Of a DNA stretch of 45,110 nt, positions 21,327 through 28,921 are shown in pieces. Within the stretch, counting starts at the first letter, position 1; every line of letters begins with the position of its first letter. The notes under the pieces were generated by a model. That model was given only the letters and a program-made list of their open reading frames with translations. It was not told the DNA's origin and searched no databases. The DNA is from a bacterium (lineage in GTDB: Bacteria; Chloroflexota; Dormibacteria; UBA8260; Bog-877). The DNA lies in contig JAJYWT010000017.1 in NCBI GenBank assembly GCA_021791345.1, forward strand, positions 659-45,768, in the 5' to 3' direction. The translations under genes and the position numbers were made by a program.

Positions 21327-22093
21327 TCACCCTCAAGCGGCCGGAGGAGGTGGCCTTGATGCGCCAGGCCGGCCACCTGCTGGCCGAGGTTCTGGGAGAG
21401 CTGGCGGCGATGGTCGAGCCCGGGGTCACCACCTCCGAGCTGGACCGGGCCGCCAACCGCGCGATCCGCAAGCGCGGGTGCTTCCCCGGATTCCTGGGCT
21501 ACGACGGCTTCCCCAAGCACCTGTGCGTGTCGGTGAACGAGCAGGTGGTCCACGGGATCCCCGACGGCCGTCGCATCGAGGAGGGTGACCTGGTCAGCCT
21601 GGATTGCGGGCTGATCCACCAGGGCTGGTGGGCGGATGCCGGGTTGACCGTCGGTTGCGGGGAGCTGGACCCGGTCTCGGAGCGGCTCATCCTGGTGACC
21701 CGGGAGGCGCTGCGCCGAGGCATCAACCAGGCTCGCCCCGGCAACCGACTGGGTGACATCGGCCAGGCGGTGCAGCAGCATGTCGAGGCCAACGGCTTCT
21801 CGGTGGTGCGCGGCTACACCGGCCACGGGATCGGGAGGGACATGCACGAGGACCCCGAGGTCCCCAACTACGGGAGGGCGGGTCGGGGGGTGGAGATCCG
21901 CCCCGGGCTGTGCATCGCCATCGAGCCGATCGTGAACCAGGGGCAGCCGGGGACGGTGGTGCGGCCGGACGGCTGGACCGTGGTCACGGCCGACGGCCAG
22001 CGCTCCTGCTACTTCGAGCACTCGCTGGTGGTGACCGAGGCGGGACCCGAGGTGCTGACCACCAACGACCCCCAGGAGGTGTGGGTTGACTGA
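21323..22093 (+). CDS. map: Type I methionine aminopeptidase
   Basis: This enzyme removes the initiator Met from nascent proteins. The 256-residue product carries the five metal ligands of family M24 (Asp94, Asp105, His168, Glu201, Glu232) and the catalytic His77. It has no N-terminal zinc or SH3 extension. The start is a TTG overlapping the adk TGA (TTGA), giving ITLKRPEEVALMRQAG, the normal family N-terminus. A 56-base gap with promoter-like elements separates it from infA. Confidence 0.96.
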   Translation: MITLKRPEEVALMRQAGHLLAEVLGELAAMVEPGVTTSELDRAANRAIRKRGCFPGFLGYDGFPKHLCVSVNEQVVHGIPDGRRIEEGDLVSLDCGLIHQGWWADAGLTVGCGELDPVSERLILVTREALRRGINQARPGNRLGDIGQAVQQHVEANGFSVVRGYTGHGIGRDMHEDPEVPNYGRAGRGVEIRPGLCIAIEPIVNQGQPGTVVRPDGWTVVTADGQRSCYFEHSLVVTEAGPEVLTTNDPQEVWVD

Positions 22094-22100
22094 GTCCCGG

Positions 22101-22127
22101 CCCGCGATCGGCTATACTCTTCGCGGG
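22101..22127 (+). promoter_or_regulatory. Candidate infA promoter within an inverted repeat
   Basis: TATACT (22113-22118) is a five-of-six -10 match. A TTGACT lies at 22086-22091 but is 21 bp away, longer than ideal. The -10 lies between perfect 7-base arms CCCGCGA (22101-22107) and TCGCGGG (22121-22127). A second dyad, CTTCGC/GCGAAG (22119-22132), overlaps the downstream arm. This could be an internal promoter with an operator, or a hairpin between map and infA. Confidence 0.4.
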
Positions 22128-22149
22128 CGAAGCCTGCTCTGGTTTTCGT

Positions 22150-22374
22150 GTGCCCTCCGACTTGTCTGACCCCGGGACGTACCAGGGTCGCATCCTAGAA
22201 CCCTTGCCGAACTCGCTCTTCCGGGTCGAGCTTGAGGGTGGAGACAAGCTGGTGGCTCACGCTGCCGGAAGGGCGCGCCTGGCGAGTGTGCGGCTCCTTC
22301 CCGGGGACAGGGTCTTGGTCGAGCGGTCGGCCACGGATCCGGGGCGGGGCCGGATACTGACCCGGTTGGTATGA
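22150..22374 (+). CDS. infA: Translation initiation factor IF-1
   Basis: IF-1 occupies the 30S A site during initiation. The 74-residue product is an S1-like OB fold with YQGRILEPLPNSLFRVELEGG, LVAHAAGRARLASVRLLPGDRV and DPGRGRILTRLV. It is somewhat diverged from the usual HISGKMR segment (AAGRARL here), but length, order and position between map and rpmJ identify it. The start is a GTG at 22150 without a good Shine-Dalgarno site. Confidence 0.9.
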   Translation: MPSDLSDPGTYQGRILEPLPNSLFRVELEGGDKLVAHAAGRARLASVRLLPGDRVLVERSATDPGRGRILTRLV

Positions 22375-22402
22375 GCAAGCAGCAGTCCGCTAGGAGTACG
22401 AG

Positions 22403-22516
22403 ATGAAGGTCCGGGCCTCGGTGAAGAGGATCTGCGACAAGTGCAAGGTGATCCGGCGCTCGGGCACCGTGCGCGTCATCTGCGAGAACCCCAAGCACAA
22501 GCAGCGCCAGGGATAG
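22403..22516 (+). CDS. rpmJ: 50S ribosomal protein L36
   Basis: This 37-residue gene encodes L36 of the zinc-binding type, a small 50S protein. Cys11, Cys14, Cys27 and His32 form the expected ligand set in the family pattern [15 protein letters not shown] ... [18 protein letters not shown] site precedes the ATG. It lies 28 bases after infA and 7 bases before rpsM in the usual order. Confidence 0.96.
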   Translation: MKVRASVKRICDKCKVIRRSGTVRVICENPKHKQRQG

Positions 22517-22523
22517 GAGAACG

Positions 22524-22907
22524 ATGGCACGCATTGCCGGCGTAGACCTCCCGCGGGACAAGCGGATCGAGATCGGGCTCACCTACATCTACGGCATCGG
22601 CCTGACCACCAGCCAGAGGCTGCTGCGGTCGGCCCAGATCGACCCCGGGATCAAGGTCAACGACCTCAGCGAGTCCCAGGTCAGTCGGCTGCGGGACGTC
22701 ATCGCCAAGGAGATGCCGGGCCGGGTGGAGGGTGACCTCCGCCGCCAGGTGGCGCTCAACATCAAGCGGCTGATGGAGATCGGCACGTATCGGGGGCTGC
22801 GCCACCGGCGCGGCCTGCCGGTTCGGGGACAGCGGACCAGGACCAACGCCAGGTCGCGCCGTGGCCCCCGTAAGACCGTCGGCGTGCGGCGGAAGAAGGG
22901 CAAGTAA
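22524..22907 (+). CDS. rpsM: 30S ribosomal protein S13
   Basis: S13 in the 30S head contacts tRNA and bridges to the 50S subunit. The 127-residue product begins [21 protein letters not shown]. It contains [31 protein letters not shown] in its basic tail. A TAGGAGA site that overlaps the rpmJ stop drives it. Confidence 0.97.
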   Translation: MARIAGVDLPRDKRIEIGLTYIYGIGLTTSQRLLRSAQIDPGIKVNDLSESQVSRLRDVIAKEMPGRVEGDLRRQVALNIKRLMEIGTYRGLRHRRGLPVRGQRTRTNARSRRGPRKTVGVRRKKGK

Positions 22908-22947
22908 TCACCCGGCCCGCGCTGGCGGGCCAGAGCGAGGAGACGGT

Positions 22948-23343
22948 TTGGCGAAGAAGAAGAAGGTAGTCCGGACGAGGCGCCGCGAGCGCAAGAACAT
23001 CGCGGTTGGGCAGGCGCACGTGCTGAGCACCTTCAACAACACGATCGTGACCCTCACCGACACCCAGGGCAACACCATCGCCTCTGGCAGCGCCGGCTCG
23101 TCGGGCTTCAAGGGATCGCGCAAGAGCACTCCCTACGCGGCCCAGACCACCGCCGAGAACGCCGCCAAGCGGGCGATGGAGCATGGCCTCAAGACCATCG
23201 AGGTTTTGGTGAAGGGGCCGGGCTCGGGGCGGGAGGCGGCCATCCGCCAGCTGCAGGCCGCCGGGTTGGAGATCACCGCCATCATCGACGTCACTCCGGT
23301 GCCGCACAACGGGTGTCGGCCGCCGAAGCGGCGGCGGGTCTGA
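22948..23343 (+). CDS. rpsK: 30S ribosomal protein S11
   Basis: S11 forms part of the 30S platform near the E site. The 131-residue product has [36 protein letters not shown] and the C-terminal [18 protein letters not shown], all diagnostic. The start is TTG at 22948, four bases after GAGGAGA. No closer in-frame ATG exists and the upstream frame is inside rpsM. Confidence 0.96.
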   Translation: MAKKKKVVRTRRRERKNIAVGQAHVLSTFNNTIVTLTDTQGNTIASGSAGSSGFKGSRKSTPYAAQTTAENAAKRAMEHGLKTIEVLVKGPGSGREAAIRQLQAAGLEITAIIDVTPVPHNGCRPPKRRRV

Positions 23344-23354
23344 GGGGCGCTGGT

Positions 23355-23987
23355 ATGGCCAACCCACACGCTCCGGTCTGCCGCCTCTGCCGCCGGGAGG
23401 GGGTGAAGCTCTTCCTCAAGGGTGAGAAGTGCGTGGGCGACCGCTGCACCTTCACCAAGCGCAACGCGACCCCGCCCGGCCAGCACGGAATGGCTCGGCG
23501 CCGGCGCATCAGCGAGTACGGGATCCAGCTGCGCGCGAAGCAGCGCGGACGGCGGGTCTACGGGGTGCTGGAGGCCCAGTTCCAGAACTACTTCCAGGCC
23601 GCCTCGGCGCGCAAGGGGGTTACCGGGACCGAGCTGCTGCAGATGCTGGAGCAGCGGCTGGACAATGTCGTCTACCGCGCCGGTTTCGCCTCCTCCCGCA
23701 AGGAGGCACGTCAACTGGTCTCGCACCGTCACTTCCAGGTCGACGGGAAGATGGTGAACATCCCCTCCTACCAGCTGCGCACCGGCCAGGTGGTGCAGGT
23801 GAGGGAGCGCAGCCGCGAGATCGAACCCATCCGCCGCTCCGTGGAGTTCCGCGGCGGGCAGGCGGTGCCGAGCTGGCTGACCCTGTACCCGCAGGAGCTG
23901 CGGGTGGACGTCACCCGGCAGCCGGAGCGGGGGGAGATGGAGACCAGCATCGACGAGCAGTTGATCGTCGAGTACTACTCCCGCTAG
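23355..23987 (+). CDS. rpsD: 30S ribosomal protein S4, zinc-binding type
   Basis: S4 nucleates 30S assembly on the 5' domain of 16S rRNA and in some bacteria represses the alpha operon. The 210-residue product has a zinc-type N-terminus (Cys9, Cys12, Cys26, Cys31), RNATPPGQHG, and an S4 RNA-binding domain with RLDNVVYRAGFASSRKEARQLVSHRHF. The ATG at 23355 follows GAGGGG. The alpha-operon order rpsM-rpsK-rpsD-rpoA-rplQ is intact. Confidence 0.97.
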   Translation: MANPHAPVCRLCRREGVKLFLKGEKCVGDRCTFTKRNATPPGQHGMARRRRISEYGIQLRAKQRGRRVYGVLEAQFQNYFQAASARKGVTGTELLQMLEQRLDNVVYRAGFASSRKEARQLVSHRHFQVDGKMVNIPSYQLRTGQVVQVRERSREIEPIRRSVEFRGGQAVPSWLTLYPQELRVDVTRQPERGEMETSIDEQLIVEYYSR

Positions 23988-24034
23988 CCACCACCGGGGC
24001 GCGGCCGTCCCCAATCACGAGGAAATTGCTTCAG

Positions 24035-25006
24035 ATGCCAGAGACCGCAGTACAGCCGACAGTCCGTGAGGTTGCCCATGAGGACAACTACGGGCGATTT
24101 GAGATCGAGCCGCTGGAGACCGGGTACGGGACCACCCTGGGGAACTCCCTGCGGCGGGTGCTCCTGTCCTCGCTGACCGGGGCCGCGGTGACCGCGGTCT
24201 CCATCGACGGGGTGGCCCATGAGTTCTCCAGCATCAAGCACGTCAAGGAGGACGTCGGCGAGATCCTCCTCAACCTCAAGCAGCTGAGCCTCACCTGCCA
24301 CAATCCCGACGGCGCCCATCTGATCCTGGAGGTGCACGGCGGCAAGCGCGTGACCGCCGCCGACATCGTGCCCAACTCGGATGTGGAGATCGCCAACCCC
24401 GACCTCTACATCTGCACTCTGGACGGGCCCCAGGCGCGCCTGCGCATGGACCTCACCGTGGAACGCGGACGGGGTTACACCCCCGCCGAGCGGAACAAGA
24501 AGGAGGGCCAGCCCATCGGGGTGATCCCGGTCGACTCGATCTTCACCCCGGTCGTCAAGGCCAACTTCGTGGTCGAGAAGACCAGGGTGGGGCAGGACAC
24601 CGACTGGGAGAAGCTGGGCCTTGAGGTCTGGACCAATGGCACCATCACCCCGGTCGAGGCGGTGAGCCGGGCGGCCCAGTACTACACCCGCCACTTGGAC
24701 CTGTTCTCCAGCTTCGGGGAGAGCCTGACCCAGAGCGCCGAGGCGGCCGTCGTCGGCACCGACCTCCCCAGCCGCCTCAGCACGGTGCCGGTCGAGGAAC
24801 TGGAGCTCAGCGTGCGCGCCCTCAACTGCCTCAAGGCCAACGACATCAGCAAGGTCGGCGAGCTGCTGGCGATGCGGCTGGATGAGCTGATGGCACTGCG
24901 CAACTTCGGCCAGAAGTCACTGGACGAGATCAAGCAGAAGCTGGTGGAGAAGGGGTTCGTTACCGAGGACGAGATCGACTCGGTCTTTCAGCAGGCGGAG
25001 CGCTAG
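24035..25006 (+). CDS. rpoA: RNA polymerase alpha subunit
   Basis: The alpha subunit dimerises to start polymerase assembly and its C-terminal domain contacts promoter DNA and activators. The 323-residue product has the N-terminal assembly domain (GYGTTLGNSLRRVLLSSL, FSSIKHVKEDVGEILLNLK) and a C-terminal domain with VRALNCLKANDISKVGELL and LRNFGQKSLDEIKQKL. The ATG at 24035 is the family start (MPETAVQPTVREV). The much longer open frame upstream is inside rpsD. It is the only polymerase subunit gene in the window. Confidence 0.97.
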   Translation: MPETAVQPTVREVAHEDNYGRFEIEPLETGYGTTLGNSLRRVLLSSLTGAAVTAVSIDGVAHEFSSIKHVKEDVGEILLNLKQLSLTCHNPDGAHLILEVHGGKRVTAADIVPNSDVEIANPDLYICTLDGPQARLRMDLTVERGRGYTPAERNKKEGQPIGVIPVDSIFTPVVKANFVVEKTRVGQDTDWEKLGLEVWTNGTITPVEAVSRAAQYYTRHLDLFSSFGESLTQSAEAAVVGTDLPSRLSTVPVEELELSVRALNCLKANDISKVGELLAMRLDELMALRNFGQKSLDEIKQKLVEKGFVTEDEIDSVFQQAER

Positions 25007-25011
25007 GGAAG

Positions 25012-25365
25012 ATGCGACATCTCAAGGCCGGCCGAAAGCTGGGGCGTACGTCAGCCCACCGCATGGCTCTCACCAAGAACCTGGCGACCGCTCTGGTGGA
25101 GCATGGGCGCATCGAGACCACCGAGGCCAAGGCGAAGGAGCTGAGGCGCTGGGTGGAGAAGCTCGTCACCACTGCCAAGAGCGATGACCTGCACGCGCAC
25201 CGTCAGGTGGCCCGGGTGGTGACCCGCCCCGATGTGGCGGCCAAGCTCTTCGGGGAGTACGCGGAGCGCTTCCGCGACCGTCCCGGGGGCTACACCCGGA
25301 TCATCAACAAGGGCCCTCGCCAGGGCGACGGCGCCGAGGTGGTGATCATGGAGTTCGTCGATTGA
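25012..25365 (+). CDS. rplQ: 50S ribosomal protein L17
   Basis: L17 lies near the tunnel exit of the 50S subunit. The 117-residue product starts MRHLKAGRKLGRTSAHRMAL and contains RIETTEAKAKELRRWVEKLVT. The C-terminal GGYTRIINKGPRQGDGAEVVIMEF is conserved. Its stop overlaps the TTG of truA (TTGA). Confidence 0.97.
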   Translation: MRHLKAGRKLGRTSAHRMALTKNLATALVEHGRIETTEAKAKELRRWVEKLVTTAKSDDLHAHRQVARVVTRPDVAAKLFGEYAERFRDRPGGYTRIINKGPRQGDGAEVVIMEFVD

Positions 25366-26141
25366 GCGGTTCTCCAGCCGGCAGCACCTATCGCCTGGTG
25401 CTCGCCTATGACGGCACCGAGTATCACGGCTGGCAGCTCCAGGCCGGGGTGCCGACGGTCGCTGGGCGCTTCCTCGACGCCTTGGAGTCGGCGACCGGGG
25501 CCCGGCCCCGGGTGCGGGCGGCCGGCCGCACCGATGCGGGTGTGCACGCCCACGGTCAGGTGGTCTCGTTTGCGCTGGAGCGCCCGATCCCACCGGCGCG
25601 GCTGTTGCATGCTTGTAACCAGCACCTTCCCCACGACATCGCGGTCGTGGCGGCGGAGCTGGCCGAGGATGGCTTCGACCCCCGCCGGGACGCCTGGAGG
25701 CGCAGCTACCGCTACCTGCTGAGCCCCAGCTCCACGATCAGCCCGTGGCTGGCCCGCTACAGCTGGAGGGTGAGCCCCGCGCTTGAGCTCGAGCCGATGC
25801 GAGAGGCGGCCCGCGCCCTGCTGGGAACCCACGACTTCGGGGCGCTGGGCCGAAGCCCCTGGCCCGGAGGGTCGACCACCAGGACCCTCGACATGATCGC
25901 GATCGAGCGGACCGAGGGGCTGGTGCGGGTCGACGTCAGGGGTGACGCCTTCTTGAGGGGGATGCTGCGCAACCTGGTTGGGGCGCTGGTGAGCTTTGGG
26001 GTTCATCACCCCCGCCGCGTCGATGTCACCACGATCCTTGAGCCCGGGCGGGGCCGGCGCTGGCTGACGGCGCCGGCGAGGGGGCTGCATCAGTGGCGGG
26101 TGGAGTACCATCGGCCGGCAATGGTGGGAGTTTTACCGTGA
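25362..26141 (+). CDS. truA: tRNA pseudouridine(38-40) synthase TruA
   Basis: TruA isomerises uridines 38-40 in the anticodon arm of many tRNAs. The 259-residue product begins at a TTG overlapping the rplQ stop. It has YDGTEYHGWQ, the catalytic Asp58 in GRTDAGVHAHGQV and FLRGMLRNLVGALVSFG. The position between rplQ and rplM is conserved in Firmicutes and relatives. Its TGA overlaps the rplM GTG. Confidence 0.95.
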   Translation: MSGSPAGSTYRLVLAYDGTEYHGWQLQAGVPTVAGRFLDALESATGARPRVRAAGRTDAGVHAHGQVVSFALERPIPPARLLHACNQHLPHDIAVVAAELAEDGFDPRRDAWRRSYRYLLSPSSTISPWLARYSWRVSPALELEPMREAARALLGTHDFGALGRSPWPGGSTTRTLDMIAIERTEGLVRVDVRGDAFLRGMLRNLVGALVSFGVHHPRRVDVTTILEPGRGRRWLTAPARGLHQWRVEYHRPAMVGVLP

Positions 26142-26611
26142 GTAGCCAAGTGATTCAGCGGAGCTTTGTCGCCACTGGCGAGGCGGTCTCGGAGCAGTGG
26201 TGGCTGGTGGATGCCCGGGGCCAGACCCTGGGCCGGCTGGCGGTGAACATCGCCAGGGTTCTGCGAGGAAAGCACCTGCCCACCTACACCCCCCATGCCC
26301 TGATGGGCGAACACGTGGTGGTGATCAACGCCGCCGACCTGGTGGTGACGGGCAGCAAGCGCACCACCAAGATCTATGACCGTTACACGGGATACCCCGG
26401 GGGGCGCCGTGAGCGCACCTACGAGGAGGTGGTCAAGCGCGACCCAACCGTCCCGCTGCGCGAGGCGGTGAAGGGGATGTTGCAGCACAACACCCTGGGG
26501 GGGCGGCAGTTGAAGATGTTGAAGATCTACGCCGGCTCGGATCACCCGCACACGGCCCAGAAGCCCCGGGCGATCACCTTCGGCGATTGCGGAGAGGTGG
26601 TGCAGTTGTGA
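26138..26611 (+). CDS. rplM: 50S ribosomal protein L13
   Basis: L13 is an early 50S assembly protein. The product is 157 residues with WWLVDARGQTLGRLAVNIARVLRGKHLP, HVVVINAADLVVTG and the conserved MLQHNTLGGRQLKMLKIYAG. The GTG at 26138 overlaps the truA stop (GTGA) and lies after GGTGGGAG. That makes the N-terminus about 15 residues longer than the E. coli protein. Confidence 0.95.
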   Translation: MSSQVIQRSFVATGEAVSEQWWLVDARGQTLGRLAVNIARVLRGKHLPTYTPHALMGEHVVVINAADLVVTGSKRTTKIYDRYTGYPGGRRERTYEEVVKRDPTVPLREAVKGMLQHNTLGGRQLKMLKIYAGSDHPHTAQKPRAITFGDCGEVVQL

Positions 26612-27012
26612 GCGAGGACGAGCAGCTTCGGTACGCCTATGGGACCGGCCGGAGGAAGACCGCGATCGCCAGGGTGCGGATCTACCCCGGGCAGGGTACC
26701 GCCCTCATCAACGATCGCGAGCCGCTGCGGCACTTCGGCCGCCGGGAGCTCGAGGAGGCGGCTTTGCGCCCGCTCCAGCTCACCGGGCTGCGCGAGCGCT
26801 GCCACGTGACCGTAAAGGTCGAGGGTGGAGGCGTGTCCGGCCAGGCGGGGGCGGTGGCCCACGGGCTGGCACGGGCTCTGTGCGCGATGGACGCGAGCCT
26901 GCGCCCGCAGTTGAAGGCGGCCGGGCTGATGACCCGCGATCCACGCATGAAGGAGCGCAAGAAGCCCGGTCTCAAGCGCGCTCGCAAGGCTCCGCAGTAC
27001 ACCAAGCGCTGA
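26608..27012 (+). CDS. rpsI: 30S ribosomal protein S9
   Basis: S9 reaches into the P site with its basic C-terminal tail. The 134-residue product has YGTGRRKTAIARVRIYPG, GLARALCAMDASLRPQLKAAG and the signature tail KKPGLKRARKAPQYTKR ending in Lys-Arg. The GTG overlaps the rplM stop (GTGA). This is the last ribosomal protein gene of the cluster. Confidence 0.96.
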   Translation: MSEDEQLRYAYGTGRRKTAIARVRIYPGQGTALINDREPLRHFGRRELEEAALRPLQLTGLRERCHVTVKVEGGGVSGQAGAVAHGLARALCAMDASLRPQLKAAGLMTRDPRMKERKKPGLKRARKAPQYTKR

Positions 27013-27033
27013 TTCGCGACCTCGCGCGCTCCG

Positions 27034-27047
27034 TATACTGGCGCCAG
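27034..27047 (+). promoter_or_regulatory. Candidate argF promoter -10 with overlapping palindrome
   Basis: TATACT (27034-27039) is a good -10 element but no clear -35 is present. The predicted start point near 27046 lies within the perfect 10-base palindrome CTGGCGCCAG (27038-27047), a possible operator. It lies 32 bases upstream of the argF start and after the last ribosomal gene. Confidence 0.35.
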
Positions 27048-27078
27048 AGTTGAGACCTCCGGCCTTGGGTGGAATGCC

Positions 27079-28017
27079 TTGGTAAGCGCCCTGCGGGGAC
27101 GGGACTTCCTGGCGGTGGCGGACCTCCAGAGGTCGGACCTCACCGGGCTGTTGGATCTGGCGACCGACCTCAAGCGGGGGTGGGACCCAGGGACGCCGCT
27201 GGCCCGTCGCTCGGTGGCGCTGGTGTTCCTGCGCCCCAGCAACCGCACTCGGGTCTCCTTTGAGGCCGCGATCCACCGTCTGGGCGGCCACCCGATCGCG
27301 CTGTTCGACCGGGAGATCGAGCTCGGGAGGCGGGAGTCGGTCAGTGACGTGGGCCGGATCCTGGACCGCTATGTCGACGCGCTGGTGGCCCGCATCCCCT
27401 CGGCGCGGGACCTCACTGGACTGGCGGCCAGCATGAGCCACCCGGTCATCAACGCCATGACCGATTCCGGGCACCCCTGCCAGATCCTCGCCGACTGCCT
27501 CACCCTGCGCGAGCTGCGCGGCAGCCTGGAAGGGGCACGGGTGACCTTCGTCGGCGACGGCAACAACGTCTGCAACTCCTGGATCGAGGCGGCAGCGGTG
27601 GCGGGGATCGAGCTGCGGGTGGTGACCCCTGCGGGCTACGAGCCGAAGGAGCGGGAGCTGGCCCGCATCGAGGAGATCGCCCCAGGAAGCCGGGAGCGGG
27701 TTTTGGTAACCAACGATCTCGACTTGGGCTTGGCGGATACGGAGGTGATCTACACTGACGTCTGGACCAGCATGGGTCAGGAAGACCAGCACGAAGACCG
27801 CCGTCAGGATTTCGGCCCCTACCAGATCAACGAGGGCGTCCTCGGCCGGGCTCCGGGCGGAGTCAGGGTGATGCACTGTCTGCCCGCTCACCGCGGTGAG
27901 GAGATCACCGACGAGGTGATCGACGGTCCCCAGTCGGTGGTCTTCGACCAGGCCGAGAACCGCTACTGGGTTCAGCTCGCCCTGCTCTGCTCGATCTTCT
28001 CCGCGGATCCCGCATGA
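27079..28017 (+). CDS. argF: Ornithine carbamoyltransferase
   Basis: It transfers the carbamoyl group to ornithine to make citrulline in arginine synthesis. The 312-residue product has HPCQ-LAD (near 132-138), DVWTSMGQE (near 227-235) and MHCLPAHRGEE with Cys267, which identify ornithine rather than aspartate carbamoyltransferase. The carbamoyl-phosphate loop reads SNRTR (54-58) instead of the common STRTR; the essential Ser, Arg and Thr remain. The start is taken as TTG 27079, preceded by GGTGGA. No other arginine gene is nearby, so the placement after the ribosomal cluster and before cdaA is unusual. Confidence 0.92.
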   Translation: MVSALRGRDFLAVADLQRSDLTGLLDLATDLKRGWDPGTPLARRSVALVFLRPSNRTRVSFEAAIHRLGGHPIALFDREIELGRRESVSDVGRILDRYVDALVARIPSARDLTGLAASMSHPVINAMTDSGHPCQILADCLTLRELRGSLEGARVTFVGDGNNVCNSWIEAAAVAGIELRVVTPAGYEPKERELARIEEIAPGSRERVLVTNDLDLGLADTEVIYTDVWTSMGQEDQHEDRRQDFGPYQINEGVLGRAPGGVRVMHCLPAHRGEEITDEVIDGPQSVVFDQAENRYWVQLALLCSIFSADPA

Positions 28018-28036
28018 GCGTCGGAGTGGCCCGCTG

Positions 28037-28921
28037 ATGCTGGTCCTGGGTGGCCTGAACCTCGGCGAGGCGCTGCGGGTGCTGTTGCAGACCGTGAGCT
28101 GGCGGGACCTGCTGGACGTCGCCATCATCACCTTTTTGGTCTACCGGCTGTTCCTGCTGGTGCGCGGCACCCAGGCCGTCCAGATCCTCATGGGGCTGCT
28201 GCTGATCGGGGCGCTGGGGGCGGTCGCCTTCATCCTCGACCTGCCCGTCCTCAAGTTCATCTACAGCAACGGCGGCCAGGTGATCCTGATCGCGGTCATC
28301 ATCCTGTTCCAGCCGGAGCTGCGCCGGGCGCTGGACCAGATGGGCCGGCTCAGCACGTTGCGGCGGGGGCTGCTGGGTCCGGAGACCGCTCAGCTGCGCC
28401 GGACCGTGGACGAGGTGACGCGCGCCGCCATGCGCCTCAGCGAGACCGCGACCGGGGCCCTGATCGTGATCCAGGGAGACGTGGGGTTGGAGGAGATCGC
28501 CGCCACCGGGGTGCGGCTGGACGCTTTGGTCTCGGCCGAGGTGCTGGGAACGATCTTCACCTACAAGTCGCCGCTGCACGATGGCGCCGCCCTGGTGCAT
28601 GGGGGCCGGGTGGTGGCCGCGGGCTGCGTGCTGCCGTTGGCAGAGCGGAGCGACCGCCATCAGCGCAGCGGCACCCGCCACCTGGCGGCGGTCGGACTCA
28701 CCCAGGTGACCGACGCCGGGGTGGTCGTGGTGTCGGAGGAGACGGGGCGGGTCAGCTGGGCCTTCGGGGGGGAGTTGGAGGGGGAGCTGGACTCCGACCA
28801 ACTGACGGCCCGTCTGGGCAGCTTCCTGCGGCTGCCGCTCTACCAGAGCCACCGCCGCAGCCTGCGCTTTCGGGCCCGCAGCAGCCGCAGCGGTGAGGCC
28901 ACCACCGCAGGCAGAAGCTGA
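28037..28921 (+). CDS. cdaA: Membrane-bound diadenylate cyclase CdaA (variant RHR motif)
   Basis: CdaA makes cyclic di-AMP from two ATP, a second messenger that controls osmolyte and cell-wall homeostasis. The 294-residue product has three N-terminal membrane helices (about residues 25-42, 48-67, 80-92) followed by a DisA_N catalytic domain (about 120-260). The DGA motif is intact (Asp182-Gly183-Ala184 in SPLHDGAAL). The second motif, normally GTRHR, reads GTRHL at 212-216, so its last Arg is Leu (codon CTG at 28682). Activity may be altered. It overlaps cdaR by one base, the classic partner order. Confidence 0.9.
   Translation: MLVLGGLNLGEALRVLLQTVSWRDLLDVAIITFLVYRLFLLVRGTQAVQILMGLLLIGALGAVAFILDLPVLKFIYSNGGQVILIAVIILFQPELRRALDQMGRLSTLRRGLLGPETAQLRRTVDEVTRAAMRLSETATGALIVIQGDVGLEEIAATGVRLDALVSAEVLGTIFTYKSPLHDGAALVHGGRVVAAGCVLPLAERSDRHQRSGTRHLAAVGLTQVTDAGVVVVSEETGRVSWAFGGELEGELDSDQLTARLGSFLRLPLYQSHRRSLRFRARSSRSGEATTAGRS

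Noticed and set aside
23429..24034. N-terminal extension of rpoA into rpsD
   Set aside because: The extension is an out-of-frame reading of rpsD; the alpha subunit clearly starts at MPETAVQP (24035).
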